Origin: Steinernema hermaphroditum
Lineage: Eukaryota; Nematoda; Chromadorea; Rhabditida; Steinernematidae
Direction: 5' to 3'
NCBI GenBank assembly: GCA_030435675.1
Contig: CM059625.1
Coordinates: forward strand, 9,424,001 to 9,488,000
Length of the DNA stretch: 64,000 nucleotides
The stretch's first letter is position 1. Each line of letters opens with the position of its first letter. Of the stretch, positions 23,475-36,500 are shown in pieces. Made by a program: the position numbers and the translations under genes. The notes under the pieces were generated by a model. The model was not told the DNA's origin, ran no database searches, and worked only from the letters and a program-made list of their open reading frames with translations.

Positions 23475-23699
23475 TTACACCGAGCAAGGGGTCATAAATG
23501 GCATACAGAAGAATAATATCACACCGTAGTCGTCGCTTATCTTCTTCTTCGGCACTGGGTACGATATCGAGACGAAATGTGGTGAAAAGCGAAAAGTTAG
23601 TTTGCGCGGACGTCGAAGTGTCGAAGTGACTGTATCCTGTCGAGGCGGTGGGGCAGAGCTAACGGAACGGAGAGCCATCTTAGGTTTGGCTGACTTCAT
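23475..23699 (-). other. Possible minus-strand first coding exon (upstream of rhgf-1)
   Basis: Begins with ATG at 23699; the first ~60 residues have coding-like composition (Pro/Ser/Arg-rich, with SSAPPPRQDTVTSTLRRP and KKKISDDYG). A GTGTGA after ISDDYG might be a donor. It lies on the rhgf-1 strand about 1.7 kb upstream, so it could be an alternative first exon. I could not join it to the 21821 exon in phase; it may be unrelated. Confidence 0.25.
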
Positions 23700-24121
23700 A
23701 ACGTAGGCACAAATTCACAACACTCACATCAAACAACTAAATGAACGCGCACAAGTAGATTGACAAAGATTACCAAAGCACCCAACAGGATTTCGTATCA
23801 TTAAAAGGATGCATATAGTTGGACCTGACTTGCCTAGCGATCAAGATATTCTCCAGTTAAAAGGAAATATGTCCGAGTAGTTTGGTTCGTCCCAGTGGGA
23901 GCGCTTGCCATCCAAATATCGGACAAAAAAAATTCACACGGTTCATGAATTCCGAATCTGCGATATAGGCCTACGCAGATAATGTTGGCACTGGGGATAT
24001 GGAGAACATATTCGATCACAGCACACATCATTTTAATAAACAAAAAGCAGAATACTCAAATATTTCACCGCACAGGATTCTCTAATTTCCTGATCTACAA
24101 TATCATGATGTTGTCGCTTAT

Positions 24122-24175
24122 TTCAGGTCACTTAGCATCCCAGCTAGCATCTTCAGGTCACATAGCATCCCAGCT
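24122..24175. repeat. Two-copy 30-bp tandem duplication
   Basis: TTCAGGTCACTTAGCATCC begins at 24122 and recurs, with one change (CACATAG), at 24152. The unit is 30 bp; the second copy degrades after CCCAGCT. Confidence 0.8.
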
Positions 24176-26781
24176 TGGCTTAGGCTCATACCTACGAATT
24201 TTAAGCGAGTGCGAATGAGAAGCCCTGTATTCTTGGTAGCTCTGTATATGATGCTGAAATTAGATGCCCCTTTGGAGTGACGATTTTGCCACAGTAACGA
24301 TGAATATGGAGCTTGTTTCAGTCGCCCGTAACCTTAAATATCTAGGCATAAGACAAAGTCGGAGCCCAAGCCATGGTCAGTGGTGATTTTGGAATGACGA
24401 TTTTGTCATTAAGCGGATTTATTACGTTGTATGCTTGCTCAATTTGTCTGCTCACCCCGTGATAATTGATAAAAGTTGATGTATCTGCTTTTTTACATTA
24501 TGCCGACGCCACAATATCCGAAACCACATTAGGAGCCGACACCGCATTCAACCCAGAGCAGAAAATTGCTCTACAGATTGTTTTTGCATGGACGTTTTGT
24601 AGTTATACTTCTCCAACTCTTTACCATACACTGATATTCATTGTTGTATATATTTCGATATCGACGTAAATGACACATTCCTGTTACACAGCAACGATCA
24701 ATTTAGTGCTTCCTAAAGAACTCCACCAGAGCGCAGAGGATTACAGTGGGAAGACATTATGTCCATGGCACACGGCCCATCAAGTATGTCATTGTCAGAA
24801 GACCATAAGCTGATGAGATTAGGGTTCGTGGTGAAGAGGCCGAAGAAAACTGCAAGGTGACTTCGGTCCATTTGCCCTGCGAAAAGTGGTCACGTGTGAG
24901 CCATTTTCCACTTACGCTATAATTGTGACGTTAATTGGCAATACTCGTAATCGATAGATATGATTTTAAACGTAACGCATTCGCGAGTTTCGAGGAGTGC
25001 CAGTAGCCGTGTCAATAAATGCAAAGAGAATGATGAGTAAATTCTTGGAGAACGGTGAGTCTTCATTTGCGATCATTTCGAACGTGGAGAAGCCCCTATT
25101 TTCCTGAAGATTTCGATCCTTATCGGTCTATTTGCCTTTCTACACACGAAACTACTGAGTGTTCTGAAGATGTTTTCCCAATACTTTTCCAATGCCAGAT
25201 CACTGCTACAAGTTATATATGGTTGTTAACATTCTCATTCTTGTGTTCATCACATGATTTTAACGCATGAAACTGACTGACTTTTACTTTGTAAATTCAT
25301 CGAAAAGTGTTTGTTCTTGTGCGCATCGAAATTAATGCCCGTCAAGTGCCGTTCTACGTGTAGAATAGCCCTCACCCATCGAAGAGCGATGGCCGGTGCA
25401 GTCTTCGTGGCTGTGGCAAAAGATTGAACGAAGGGTTCGAGCTGGCAGCTAGGGTCGCGCGAGTGAGAGCTTCTCGCAAATTGGCAGCGTTCGGTCGGCA
25501 CTCGCTCGCAGGGATAACGCAGAGAAGCCGCGTCGTTCGTCCATTTTCTGGCAATTGTTTTCGCTTGTGTTTTGTTTTAACTGACTATTTATATTTTTTT
25601 TCAATGTCCGCGCACCACGATGGAAAATGCATTTCATGTAGTTGGATGATTTTAAGCTTCAAGCTTCTGGGCAAAGTGCAAATCGGCAGTTGTGTCTGAT
25701 CGCCACGAAAAAAAGTGGTCATTTAATCAACGGCGCGGACGTATTTTGACCCCGACACGCCTGTCACATGGAAATGTGACTTTGTTTGCACTAGTCGCGA
25801 TAACCATTATCAAGTGAACAGCCGATCACAGTACATTTCTGAGGGATTCTCACAAGAAGCATTTATGCATGCGCCTGTTTTTTATTTATATCTGAAAATT
25901 ATGTGTAATTACAGTTGCTCATGGCAAGATATCTGCGTCACTTAATTGTTTTAGCAGCAGGCTCGGTGATTCGCTTCTGCTTACAACCTTTCCTTAGTCG
26001 TACTTTCCTTTTTGTCTGTGTAATTGTTGTGCAAATATATGTTGGATGTTATTTAGAGCACATAACCTTTTACAGATTTTTACATCTTTTTTTGTCTTCC
26101 TGATGTTTATCTTATCGTTGTAATATTACCGATCATCGAGTGGTTCACGTGAACCAGTCATGCTATTCATATCGGGGCGTTTTCGTCGATTAATTATCAG
26201 GGCACGGATGGAATGAAATTCTACTGTAAAGTGTTGTTTTCCAAAACAGCGATAACGCAGACTGCGCGTGATTGGTCCGACAAGAATAAGTGTCTCAGCG
26301 TGCGATATGTTAGGGACGGTTCCTAACAACGTGTCACTTATTTTCAGTATTTTCTCCGTTTGAAGGCAAGTAGATAATGATGGCAAAACGTAAGGGCAGA
26401 GGATGGTCGTCGAGAAAACAGTTGCCACCTGCGTCGGATGCAGTGTAGTGACCAGTGACGTTTGCCTCGATCGTTATTCCAGCCGATCGTCCGTCTGATA
26501 TTTGCCGGCCTAGTCATTTTTCCCAAGTTTCAGTGATTGTTGGCACATTTGCCAGTGCCGATACGCTCTTCAAATGTTTTGGCAGACATCTTGTATCAAG
26601 TTTACATTTTGACGGGTCTCTTGGCTGAGCGTCTAAAGTGGACGTGCGGCTTTCGATGTTGCTCGTGATTAGGATTTTATTTTGCGTCGCAGTTGTTCGC
26701 TGCACCTAAAGCACTTCAGTTATTCTCGCTTTCTTTGATCTGTGAATTTGTGACGTGGTAACGCCCTAGACCTTAGATCAC

Positions 26782-26800
26782 AATGCCTTACATATCGACG
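26782..26800 (+). other. Possible 5' exon of the glutamate synthase carrying an upstream ATG
   Basis: ATGCCTTACATATCGACGG is followed at once by a consensus donor (GTAAGT). Joined to the acceptor just before the glutamate synthase ATG (27519), its frame is shifted relative to the enzyme. It would therefore be a 5' UTR exon with an overlapping upstream ORF, or belong to another transcript. Confidence 0.35.
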
Positions 26801-27518
26801 GGTAAGTTTGTCACTTTAATTTAAGTGTCAAAGGAGTCACCTTATGTAGCTGTCTTTTCCTTCATCTTTTTTCGGTTGTGCTTATTATGATGTTTCATGT
26901 CACTATAGTGCGATAAACACAGTTATGTGCATTTATGCGCGTTTCGCTTGGTGAGGATTCAGTATTCAGTATCGCTGAATCTGCGGAAAACTGCAATTTC
27001 GTGTGATTTACAACGAAAATTGTGAGTTCGTCGGATGCATGGATTCTAAATCGTTGTTAGGCCGCTTGACTTTCCCAAAAACATTTTTCTGCATACTCAA
27101 TGTGTGTCGATCTCCTTGGATTCTAGTGGCTTTGCGATGTGTTGCAGAATCACGCGCCTTTTGTGAAAAATTCACCAAAAATTCTGATTTCATATAGCAA
27201 AGTCGCACATTTGTTACCCTTAGCATATTGTGTGAACGGCGCTCGCGCGCGGTTCCTCTCTTAATTATGATGCGCAGATCTCTGTACCCAAGAAAATGAA
27301 CGGTATCAAGAGATCAAGTGATCGCAAGTGTAACAAATGCGCGCCCCGCGTCATATTGTTATCGACAAATCAGTGTTATCTGAACTTTGGCAGAGGTGTG
27401 CTCTGTAGTTTGGACGTCGTCTGTTATCATTCTATGATCGTGAATCCCAATACATGTTTTGTAACCTATTCTGTTAGCTTTATTAATTGCATTTATATAT
27501 TTCAGGAAAGGAACATCT

Positions 27519-30500
27519 ATGGTTGTCCTATCCAAGGAGGAGTTTGCACGTGCCGAAAAGGAGACACTTTGGTCTCCTCAGTTAGAGAAGGATGCGTGTG
27601 GAGTTGGTTTCGTCACGTCGATTGAGGGTATCCCTTCCCATAAGATTCTGGAGGAAGGGCGAACAATGCTGGAGCGTATGGCTCACAGAGGCGCGTGCGC
27701 CTGCGACAACGATTCAGGCGACGGTGCTGGAGTTTTGACTGCCATTCCAGATGACTTCTACAGGTCCGAGTTGCTGAGGTGAGGATTACATCTATTAAAT
27801 AGACTGTCATCTTGTCTTCTGCTTTTCCAGAGAAGAAAAACTAGAACTTCCACCTTTCGGTCAATATGCCACCGGGCTGCTGTTTTTGGACAGTGAAACG
27901 TATAAACAAGCCAAAGAGGCATTCTCCGATCTCGCTAAGGCTTGCGGACTGCGCGTTCTTGGATGGCGAAAGCTGCAAACTTTTTCCGAAAGTATTGGAT
28001 CCGAAGCCCGGAAGACGGAACCTTGCATCCGACAAGTGTTCGTTGGGGCTGAATATGCTGAAGACAAGGAACGATTCGAAAGAGAGGTTTACATGCTCCG
28101 GAAGCAAGCTGTGGTCCAGATGGCAAAGCAGAGCGTCGACTGTTACGTATGCTCCCTATCAACAAGTACAATCATTTACAAGGTTTGTGTTACGTTAATA
28201 TTCTTGGTTACATCTAGATTATTTTAGGGTCAATTCACGCCCAATCAGTTGTACAAGTATTACAAAGATTTGACAAATCCTGACTTCAAATCCCACATTG
28301 CACTTGTACACAGTCGCTTCTCAACGAACACGTTTCCGAGTTGGAGCCGCGCTCAGCCTAATCGGTATTAATAGATTACTCTCAATTGTTTACGATCTAT
28401 CATATTTAGCATGGTAGCGCATAACGGTGAAATCAATACCCTTCGAGGAAACATTAATTTCATGCGAGCCCGTGAAGGAGTTATGAAATCATCGAAGTAC
28501 GGTGATAATCTGTCTAAACTTTATCCGGTAGTAGAAGATGGCCTAACGGACTCCGGATGTTTTGACAATGTGCTGGAATTTTTAGTCAGGGCCGGCGGAC
28601 GAAGTCTTCCTGAAGCTGCTATGACTATGGTTCCGGAAGCGTGGGAAAAGGATGATGTAAGTGGTCTTCCATTGGACGGACTTCGAATGTGCATTTTAGG
28701 AAATGATTCCTGAAAAACGTTCATTTTATCGCTGGGCTTCTATGTGTATGGAACCGTGGGATGGACCAGCACTTCTGGCATTTTCTGATGGTCGCTATGT
28801 TGGGGCCATTCTTGATCGAAACGGTCTTCGGCCGGCTCGATATTACCTCACTGAGGACAATCATCTCTACCTTTCCAGCGAAGTCGGAGTTGTTGATCTT
28901 CCAGTTGAATCAGTGGTTCGAAAGGTAACTATTGTTAAAACATCTTGTTAAAGGGCTCAGAAATTAGTTTCGTTTATTAGGGAACAAGTATTGTTTTTGA
29001 GAATCTCATTCGCATCGTAGGTAATGCACCGACACTGATGATAGAATAGGTCAGTTGGGTCATGTTATCTGTCTTGTTGTCCAAAGACAAAGATAAAATT
29101 AGCCTTGCCGAAAAGGGATAAACACAGCTGCGCGCAAATTTTCGGGTCCTTATTTTGTGTGAGTGTCTGCGTCGTGCGTACGGAAAAACACACACACCGT
29201 CGGCTCTCCGTTTATAGATAAAGGGATAATTTTAATGTGTTCTGCATTTCTCGTAACTACGAATTCTTCGCCATATCTCGTTTTTGTTGTGGTAGCTTGA
29301 CAGCTACCGTAATGATTTACTGGGCCCTTAAGGCAATGTAAGTCGTTTTGCGAAACCAAATTTCTCTGCGCACCTCCTTCCACTTCAAAGAATTCCTTCT
29401 CCAAATCACGATTGGCGCAGCGTTAACGCACATTTAACCTCCAACTTGGCATGGCCTTTAAGTAACGGCTTTACGTTATTTTATGATGTAAACTGTGGTG
29501 TGGAAATACGAATTCATCTCATAGTTTTCACAAATTTATTCATGATTCGGAACGTGAAATTCAGCAATAAGAACTGTTATCACATTTCATCGTTGGCGTA
29601 GAGACCGCTGCTTTGCTCTTCAGTCGCACGTTTTCCGAAACGCATGGTTCCAAGCGTAACAGATCGTTTTCCGAAGCGCATTGTTCCCAGGGGATTTCGT
29701 TTTCCGAATCTCATGGTTCCTAATGGAACTCGCTTCCCGAAGCGCATCGTGCCGAGAGGAGTGCGCTTGCCGAACCTCATGGTTCCTAGGGGGTCGCGCT
29801 TCCCGAATCGCATTGTTCCGAGCGGATCACGTTTTCCGAAACGCATAGTTCCCAGGTTAGCACGCTTTCCGAATCGCATAGTTCCCAGTGGTGAGCGAAT
29901 GGTTCGCTGCTTATTGAGACCCTGGAGTTCCGGCCATTCGTCAACTACAGAGAGCAGGTAACGAACGTCATCGTTTTCTTCTTGATCCAATTCGTTGTTT
30001 GAACCTTGCTTTGATTGGACCACTGAGGAGTAAATTTAAATGGACGTGGTACAACCTACACTCACCTGCTGAAAGTAGTTGAAAGAGAAGGAGCGTTAAT
30101 GCGAAACCGCGGACACTCATTGCTGCGCGAGCTAAAATGGCCGAACTTTTCGGCTTAATATTCGTATACGGTCGAACGGCTTTACGATTTATGCGCCAGA
30201 TTAAATCCCTCCCACCTTCCATTAAGAACGAATAGGGCTAACATTAAATTTTTTACTGTTCGCCAAATACGTTTTAATCGATATTCTACAAAAAGCAACA
30301 CTTTATTGGATTGTACATTTGCCACTGCAACGAACAGTCATGCGATTAGTGTTCTTCGAACTTAGAATGCAAAGCGGGATAACCTGCTAGTCGATGAGGG
30401 ATGTTCAAGCTCAAGCGATGTGTTCGTTTTCCGAAGCGAATGGGTTCCCGTTGTCCGCGTTTGCCAAAGCGAATTGGCTCGGTGCGGAATCTTTTAACTT

Positions 30501-33500
30501 GAAGCCCAAAGGGAGCGGATTCTTGCGGCGCATAGTGGGTCTTTCCTTCGTAGCAAGAGCCGAACTAAACTTATAATGAACCCAACGACGACTGATTATA
30601 TGCCCACCTGGGACAAGTTAGCCAGCAGAATGAAGACGAGAAAATAGTTAAAAGCAGTCAAAGTCATGTGCGACTGACTCGAAGCGGATGAGGAATAGGG
30701 AACCATTCGCGTAATGCACAAAATGCCAAATGATGGGTTAGTATCTGTAGACAGTGATAGAGAGCTCTAATTAACACCTTTAAGTGGTGTTAGATATCGT
30801 ATTCTGCGACGCTTACGAACTTGAGAAACACCTAATTTGATTCCGCTGAGGAAATGTGAGAACTCGTTTCTGCAATGATGCACGCTGCTTCAGTAGTGCA
30901 TTTGCTGAAAACATCGAAATTTAGTACGACACATAGAACAGTACTGTGGAATTGTAACAAACTATCGTCGTTTCTTTAGGATCGACTTCGTCCTGGTCGC
31001 ATGTTGTTGGTCGACACTAAAGAAAGAAAGATTGAACAAGACGAGGATTTGAAGTTGCGCATTGCCAACCAGCGACCCCACAAAAAGCTTACTCACAATC
31101 GTGTGTATTTGGATCAGTTACGGAAGGATGATGTTGTAAGTTATATATTGTATTTTTGCGTTCTTCTAATGGTGTTTTTGATTTGATAGCTTTCATTTGG
31201 AGCGTTGACTTCTGAGCATTTGATCCGGAAAGAGCTAAGCTCTCGTGGTATGAACACTCACGATGCAATGCTTCATCTGGATTCCGATCGTCGCTTGTCG
31301 CTCTTTTCGTATACCCCTGATTCTTTCAGTCTTCTGTTGATTCCCATGATTAGGGACAGGTATTGAAATGTATATCCGTACTTGATAGAAATGGCTCATT
31401 TAGGAAGGAAGCACTAGGATCGATGGGTAACGATGCAGCTCTGGCGTGTTTATCGGATTACAGTCCACTTCTGTTTTCCTATTTTCAGCAACTCTTTGCG
31501 CAGGTACGTTCGAATATACCAGTTAATGTTTAATTTAATATTTAAGGTTACTAATCCTCCTATCGACCCTTTCCGTGAGCAGATTGTTATGTCACTACGC
31601 TGTCCTATTGGACCAGAGTCGAATATCTTGGAACCTGCGGTGGAGCTTGAAGGAAGACTTATCATTGATCAGCCTGTGCTTTCTCTTGTTGATATGGAGG
31701 TCATGAAAAGAACGCAGTATAAAGGATGGCGAACCATGGTGATCGACACCGTCTATCCGGCTCGTCATGAAGGACGTGGATTGCTCCCAGCATTGGATCG
31801 AATTTGTAGTGAAGCGTGTGCCGCCGCACTTGATGGATATCAAATTATTGTTCTCTCTGATCGTTCCGTGTCGAAAGATCTCGTCCCCGTTAGCTCGCTT
31901 CTTGCCCTAGGTGCTGTTCACCAATGCCTTATTAAGCAGCGGCTGCGTATGAAGGTAAATTAATGTAAATCTAAAAACGTTCGGACACAATATTTTAGGT
32001 GGCACTCGTGGTAGAATCTGGAGAAGTCAAGTTTGTTCATGATTTTTGCGTTCTCCTTGGTTTTGGAGCAGATGCCGTTTGCCCTTATTTGGTGTTTGAA
32101 TCGTGCTACCGTCTGCGCAATATGGGCTTAATTGAAAGCGAATTAACTGACGAAATGGTTTGTACTTGAATTCTTGCCCTATGAATACTGATTCTGTTTG
32201 TTGCAGATTTTTCAAGGCTATCGTGCAGGTATTGAGAGGGGTATCTTCAAGGTTATGGCCAAGATGGGCATCAGCACCTTGCATAGTTACAAGGTAATTT
32301 TATGAATAATTTTCGAATACTAACGGATCGTTTAGGGAGCGCAAATCTTCGAAGTCGTTGGTCTAGCGAAAGAAGTTGTCGATCGCTGCTTTACGAACAC
32401 AGTTTCTCGGCTTGGTGGAGCCACCTTTGATATCCTTGCGGCTGAAGCAATGAGACGTCACCGAATGGCTTATCCCGTTGCGCAAAATAGCGATGAGTAT
32501 TTGTTTGGTGATTCCAAAGTGCTTGTGTCTACTGGAGTTTATCACTGGCGCGATGGCGGAGAGAAACACGTCAATGAGCCTGTTAACTTGGCCAAGCTTC
32601 AAGAAGCATCCCGATTAAATGATAAAAAGAGCTACCAGGAGTTCTCACAAGCATCAAACATGGCTCAAAGAATGTGCACCCTTCGTGGACAACTGGAGAT
32701 TAAGACAAACTCTAAGATTCAGATTCCACTTGATGACGTGGAACCCGCCTCAGAAATCGTTAAGCGTTTTGTTACCGGTAATTTTAGGTAATTATTTAAC
32801 TATTTGAAATACCGATTTTAGGAGCTATGTCGTTTGGCAGCATTTCATACGAAGCACATACCGCCTTAGCCATAGCAATGAACCGAATTGGCGCCAAGTC
32901 AAACACTGGTGAAGGTGGTGAACGTTCGGATCGTTACCAACCAGGACAGGATCCTGAAAATAACATTCGCTCGGCTATTAAGCAAGTGGCATCGGCGCGT
33001 TTTGGTGTCACGAGTTCTTATCTGGCAAATGCTGATGAGCTCCAGATCAAGATGGCCCAAGGCGCAAAGCCTGGCGAAGGTGGTGAGCTTCCTGGACACA
33101 AAGTGTCGAAGGACATTGCGTCTGCTCGCAAATCGACTCCTGGTGTAGGTCTCATTTCGCCACCTCCCCATCACGACATTTACAGTATTGAGGATCTTTC
33201 TCAGGTTAGTCAGTTTCTGGTGAACGACCGTGCCTTATCGTGTATTCTAGCTAATCTATGATCTAAAATGTGCCAATCCTCTTGCCCGCGTAAGTGTGAA
33301 ACTCGTCTCCGAAGCCGGCGTTGGAATTGTGGCCGCTGGCGTAGCGAAAGGCAATGCTGATCATATCACCATTTCCGGTCATGACGGAGGCACTGGTGCG
33401 TCCAGTTGGACAGGAATCAAGCATGCTGGACTTCCTTGGGAGTTGGGTGTTGCCGAAACGCATCAAGTGCTAACCATGAACAATTTGCGTTCACGAATCG

Positions 33501-36500
33501 TAGTGCAAGCGGACGGTCAAATTCGTACTGGTCGAGATGTCATGATTGCCGCCCTTCTTGGAGCTGATGAATTCGGAATGTCTACTGCGCCACTTATCGT
33601 TCTCGGTTGCACGATGATGCGTAAATGTCACTTAAACACTTGTCCCGTTGGAATTGCCACCCAGGTGAGAAGTTGTATGTATACAATATGCTTTATATTT
33701 TTCATATTGCAGGACCCTGTGCTCAGAGCAAAGTTTGCAGGAAAACCAGAACATGTGATCAATTACATGTTCATGGTTGCTGAGGAAGTTCGTTACTTCT
33801 TGGCGAAGCTCGGCCTTCGTAAATTATCTGATGCTGTTGGACGAGTGGACTTCCTTTACGCCAATCCAAATCCTGTAAACAAAAAAGCGACGCTGTTGGA
33901 GTTTGGTTCAATTTTACGCAATGCCTCCCACCTTTACCCTAACATTGATATCCGCGGCGGTGTAATTAAGCAGAGTCACAGTATCAATGAACTGGAAACG
34001 CAAATTTTACAAGACATCGAAACTCTATTTTCGGAGGATGAAACCCATCTGAAAATCGACAATAGAGTCATTTGCAACACTCATCGCGCTTTCGGTGCAC
34101 GAGTCAGTTACGAAGTAAGTTTCACTTCTCTATCCTATTGACTAGCACTTTATCCATTTAGATTTCAAAGCGGTACGGTGAGGATGGATTGCCCACTTCG
34201 AAATCTCTCGAAATTTCACTGAAAGGACATGCAGGACAAAGCTTCTGCGCCTTCTTAGCAAAAGGACTCTGTGTCCGTCTCGAAGGCGATGCCAATGATT
34301 ATGTGGGAAAATGTCTCTCTGGAGGAAAAATTGTCGTATATCCCCCACGTGATTCACAATTTCCGTCGGAAGAGAACACCGTTGTTGGTAATGTAGCTCT
34401 GTACGGTGCAACCTCAGGTAATTTATACGAGCATTCCAAATTGAAATGTTATACGTATCAGGAACCGCTTTCTTCCGAGGGATCGGTGGAGAACGCTTCG
34501 CTGTTCGCAACTCTGGAGCTATCGCCGTGATTGAAGGAGTTGGAGATCATGGTTGCGAATACATGACTGGTGGTCGTGTAATTGTTCTGGGCACCGTCGG
34601 AAGGAATTTTGCAGCGGCTATGTCTGGCGGATTGGCATTCATTTACAACAGTGATTGGTATCGTTAAGGTCTGCAACTTCTGATAACACCTTGCCATTTT
34701 AGTAACCGAAATCTTGCTCCACTCATAAACGGGGCTACAATTGATCTTGACGAGCCCACGGCAGATGATGTCGCATGGATCAAGAACATGGTTACTGAGT
34801 TCGTCGCAGAAACTGGTTCAATTGTCGGGAAGAAAGTGTTGCAAACGTGGAGAGAGGATGGATCTGACTTTATCAAAATTTTCCCCAAAGATTACAAGCG
34901 TGTTCTGAAAGAGATGGAAAAAGAAGAGCAAGAGGCGCATGAGAAAGCAAAGCTAGACAACAGCCTTCAGGTGAATTTGCAGGATATAACATTCATCGAG
35001 TTTCTTGAAAATATCTTGATAGCTTTTGTGGTTGAACTGCTTGCATGTGCTATCTGTTTAGACTCCGACACCCGGCCCTCGACAGCGTGCGTCTTCCATG
35101 GATATGCAGATTTCAGTGGCACCTGATGTTATTAGAAGGAAGCAGTTGCACAGTAGAAAGAACCCTGTAATTTGCTTTGCTTTTCGCTTCTTGCCCATTG
35201 AGCACAACGATTTATTTAGGTTTCAATTAAGCAGCGTCGCAGAAAGTTCTCCAAAAGTCTTCGCCCCGTCGATTATGTCGGATTCGAGTTACAAGAGGAT
35301 ATACAAGAAGCAGCAGTAGAAAGAGAAGAGGAAATTATGGACCAGAGCGACAATGGGTCTTCTGATGATTCTGGTACTAGCGTTGAAGTTACGATTAAAA
35401 AAACTCAGTGTTTTTCCTTTCAGATGCTAGCTCTGATTCAACTAATGCTACGAAACCATTTGTTGACATTGAAAATATTGTTCAGCCAAAACTTCCCGAA
35501 GAACCTTTGGACAAAACTCGGTTTGTTTTCTTTTTTTCCGTACTTACTTTTACTGTCGACTGTTAAGAGGATTTGTCAAGTATCGTCGCCAGAAAATTGT
35601 CTATCGCCCAGCTGAGCACCGACTTAAGGACTGGGATGAAGTTACCGATTACCATGCTGTTCGATCAAACATCCGTGAACAAGCTGCGCGTTGCATGGAT
35701 TGTGGTATTCCATTTTGTCAAGGAAATACAGGATGCCCTCTTGGAAATATTATTCCAAAATTCAACGACTATGTTTTCAAGAAAAACTGGCGTCAAGCTC
35801 TGGAACAACTGTTGCAGACGAATAACTTCCCTGAGTTTACCGGACGAGTATGCCCCGCTCCATGTGAGGTAATGTATTAAGGTTACATTGTTTTACTTTT
35901 TTTCTGGCCACTGTTCACAGTGCTAACATACGCAATTTTAGGGTGCATGCTGTCTAGGAATAGGTTCTCCTGCCGTCACCATTAAGGGTATCGAGTGCGC
36001 TATCATTGATTATGCGTTCTTACAAAATTGGATTCGTCCCCAGAAGCCGGCTACGCGCACTGGTAAGCGAGTGGCAATCATCGGCAGTGGACCTGCAGGC
36101 CTTGCTGCGGCAGCTCAGCTCAATAAAGTTGGCCATGCGGTCGTTGTATACGAACGCAAAAACCGTGTCGGGGGACTGCTTCGTTATGGTATCCCAACCA
36201 TGAAACTAGATAAGTACGTTGTGGATCGCCGAATCAGTCTAATGGAAGAGGAAGGCATTAAATTCTTGACCAGTACGGAAATAGGAAAGCATGTAAATGC
36301 CGATTTCCTCCTAAAGGTGTGTTTGATATGTGTTTGTCAGTAGCTCATTTGTGTAATTTCAGGACAACGACGCTATTGTCGTATGCACTGGCTCGACAAC
36401 TCCGCGCGATTTGCCAGTGGAAAATCGGGATGCACGTGGAATCTGTTTTGCTATGGAATTCTTGGAGAAAAGTCAACGCAGGCGTGCAGGAGATGATATT

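Larger units (their letters stand above)
21822..26780. other. Long non-coding region upstream of rhgf-1 and the glutamate synthase
   Basis: Probably the divergent promoter region of rhgf-1 (minus) and the glutamate synthase (plus). Open frames are short and overlapping. A candidate minus-strand exon (23475-23699) and a 30-bp tandem duplication (24122-24175) are listed separately. Nothing else can be supported. Confidence 0.5.

Noticed and set aside
29644..29961. Plus-strand frame rich in RFPxRIVP repeats
   Set aside because: It is the antisense shadow of the FLP-3 repeat array.
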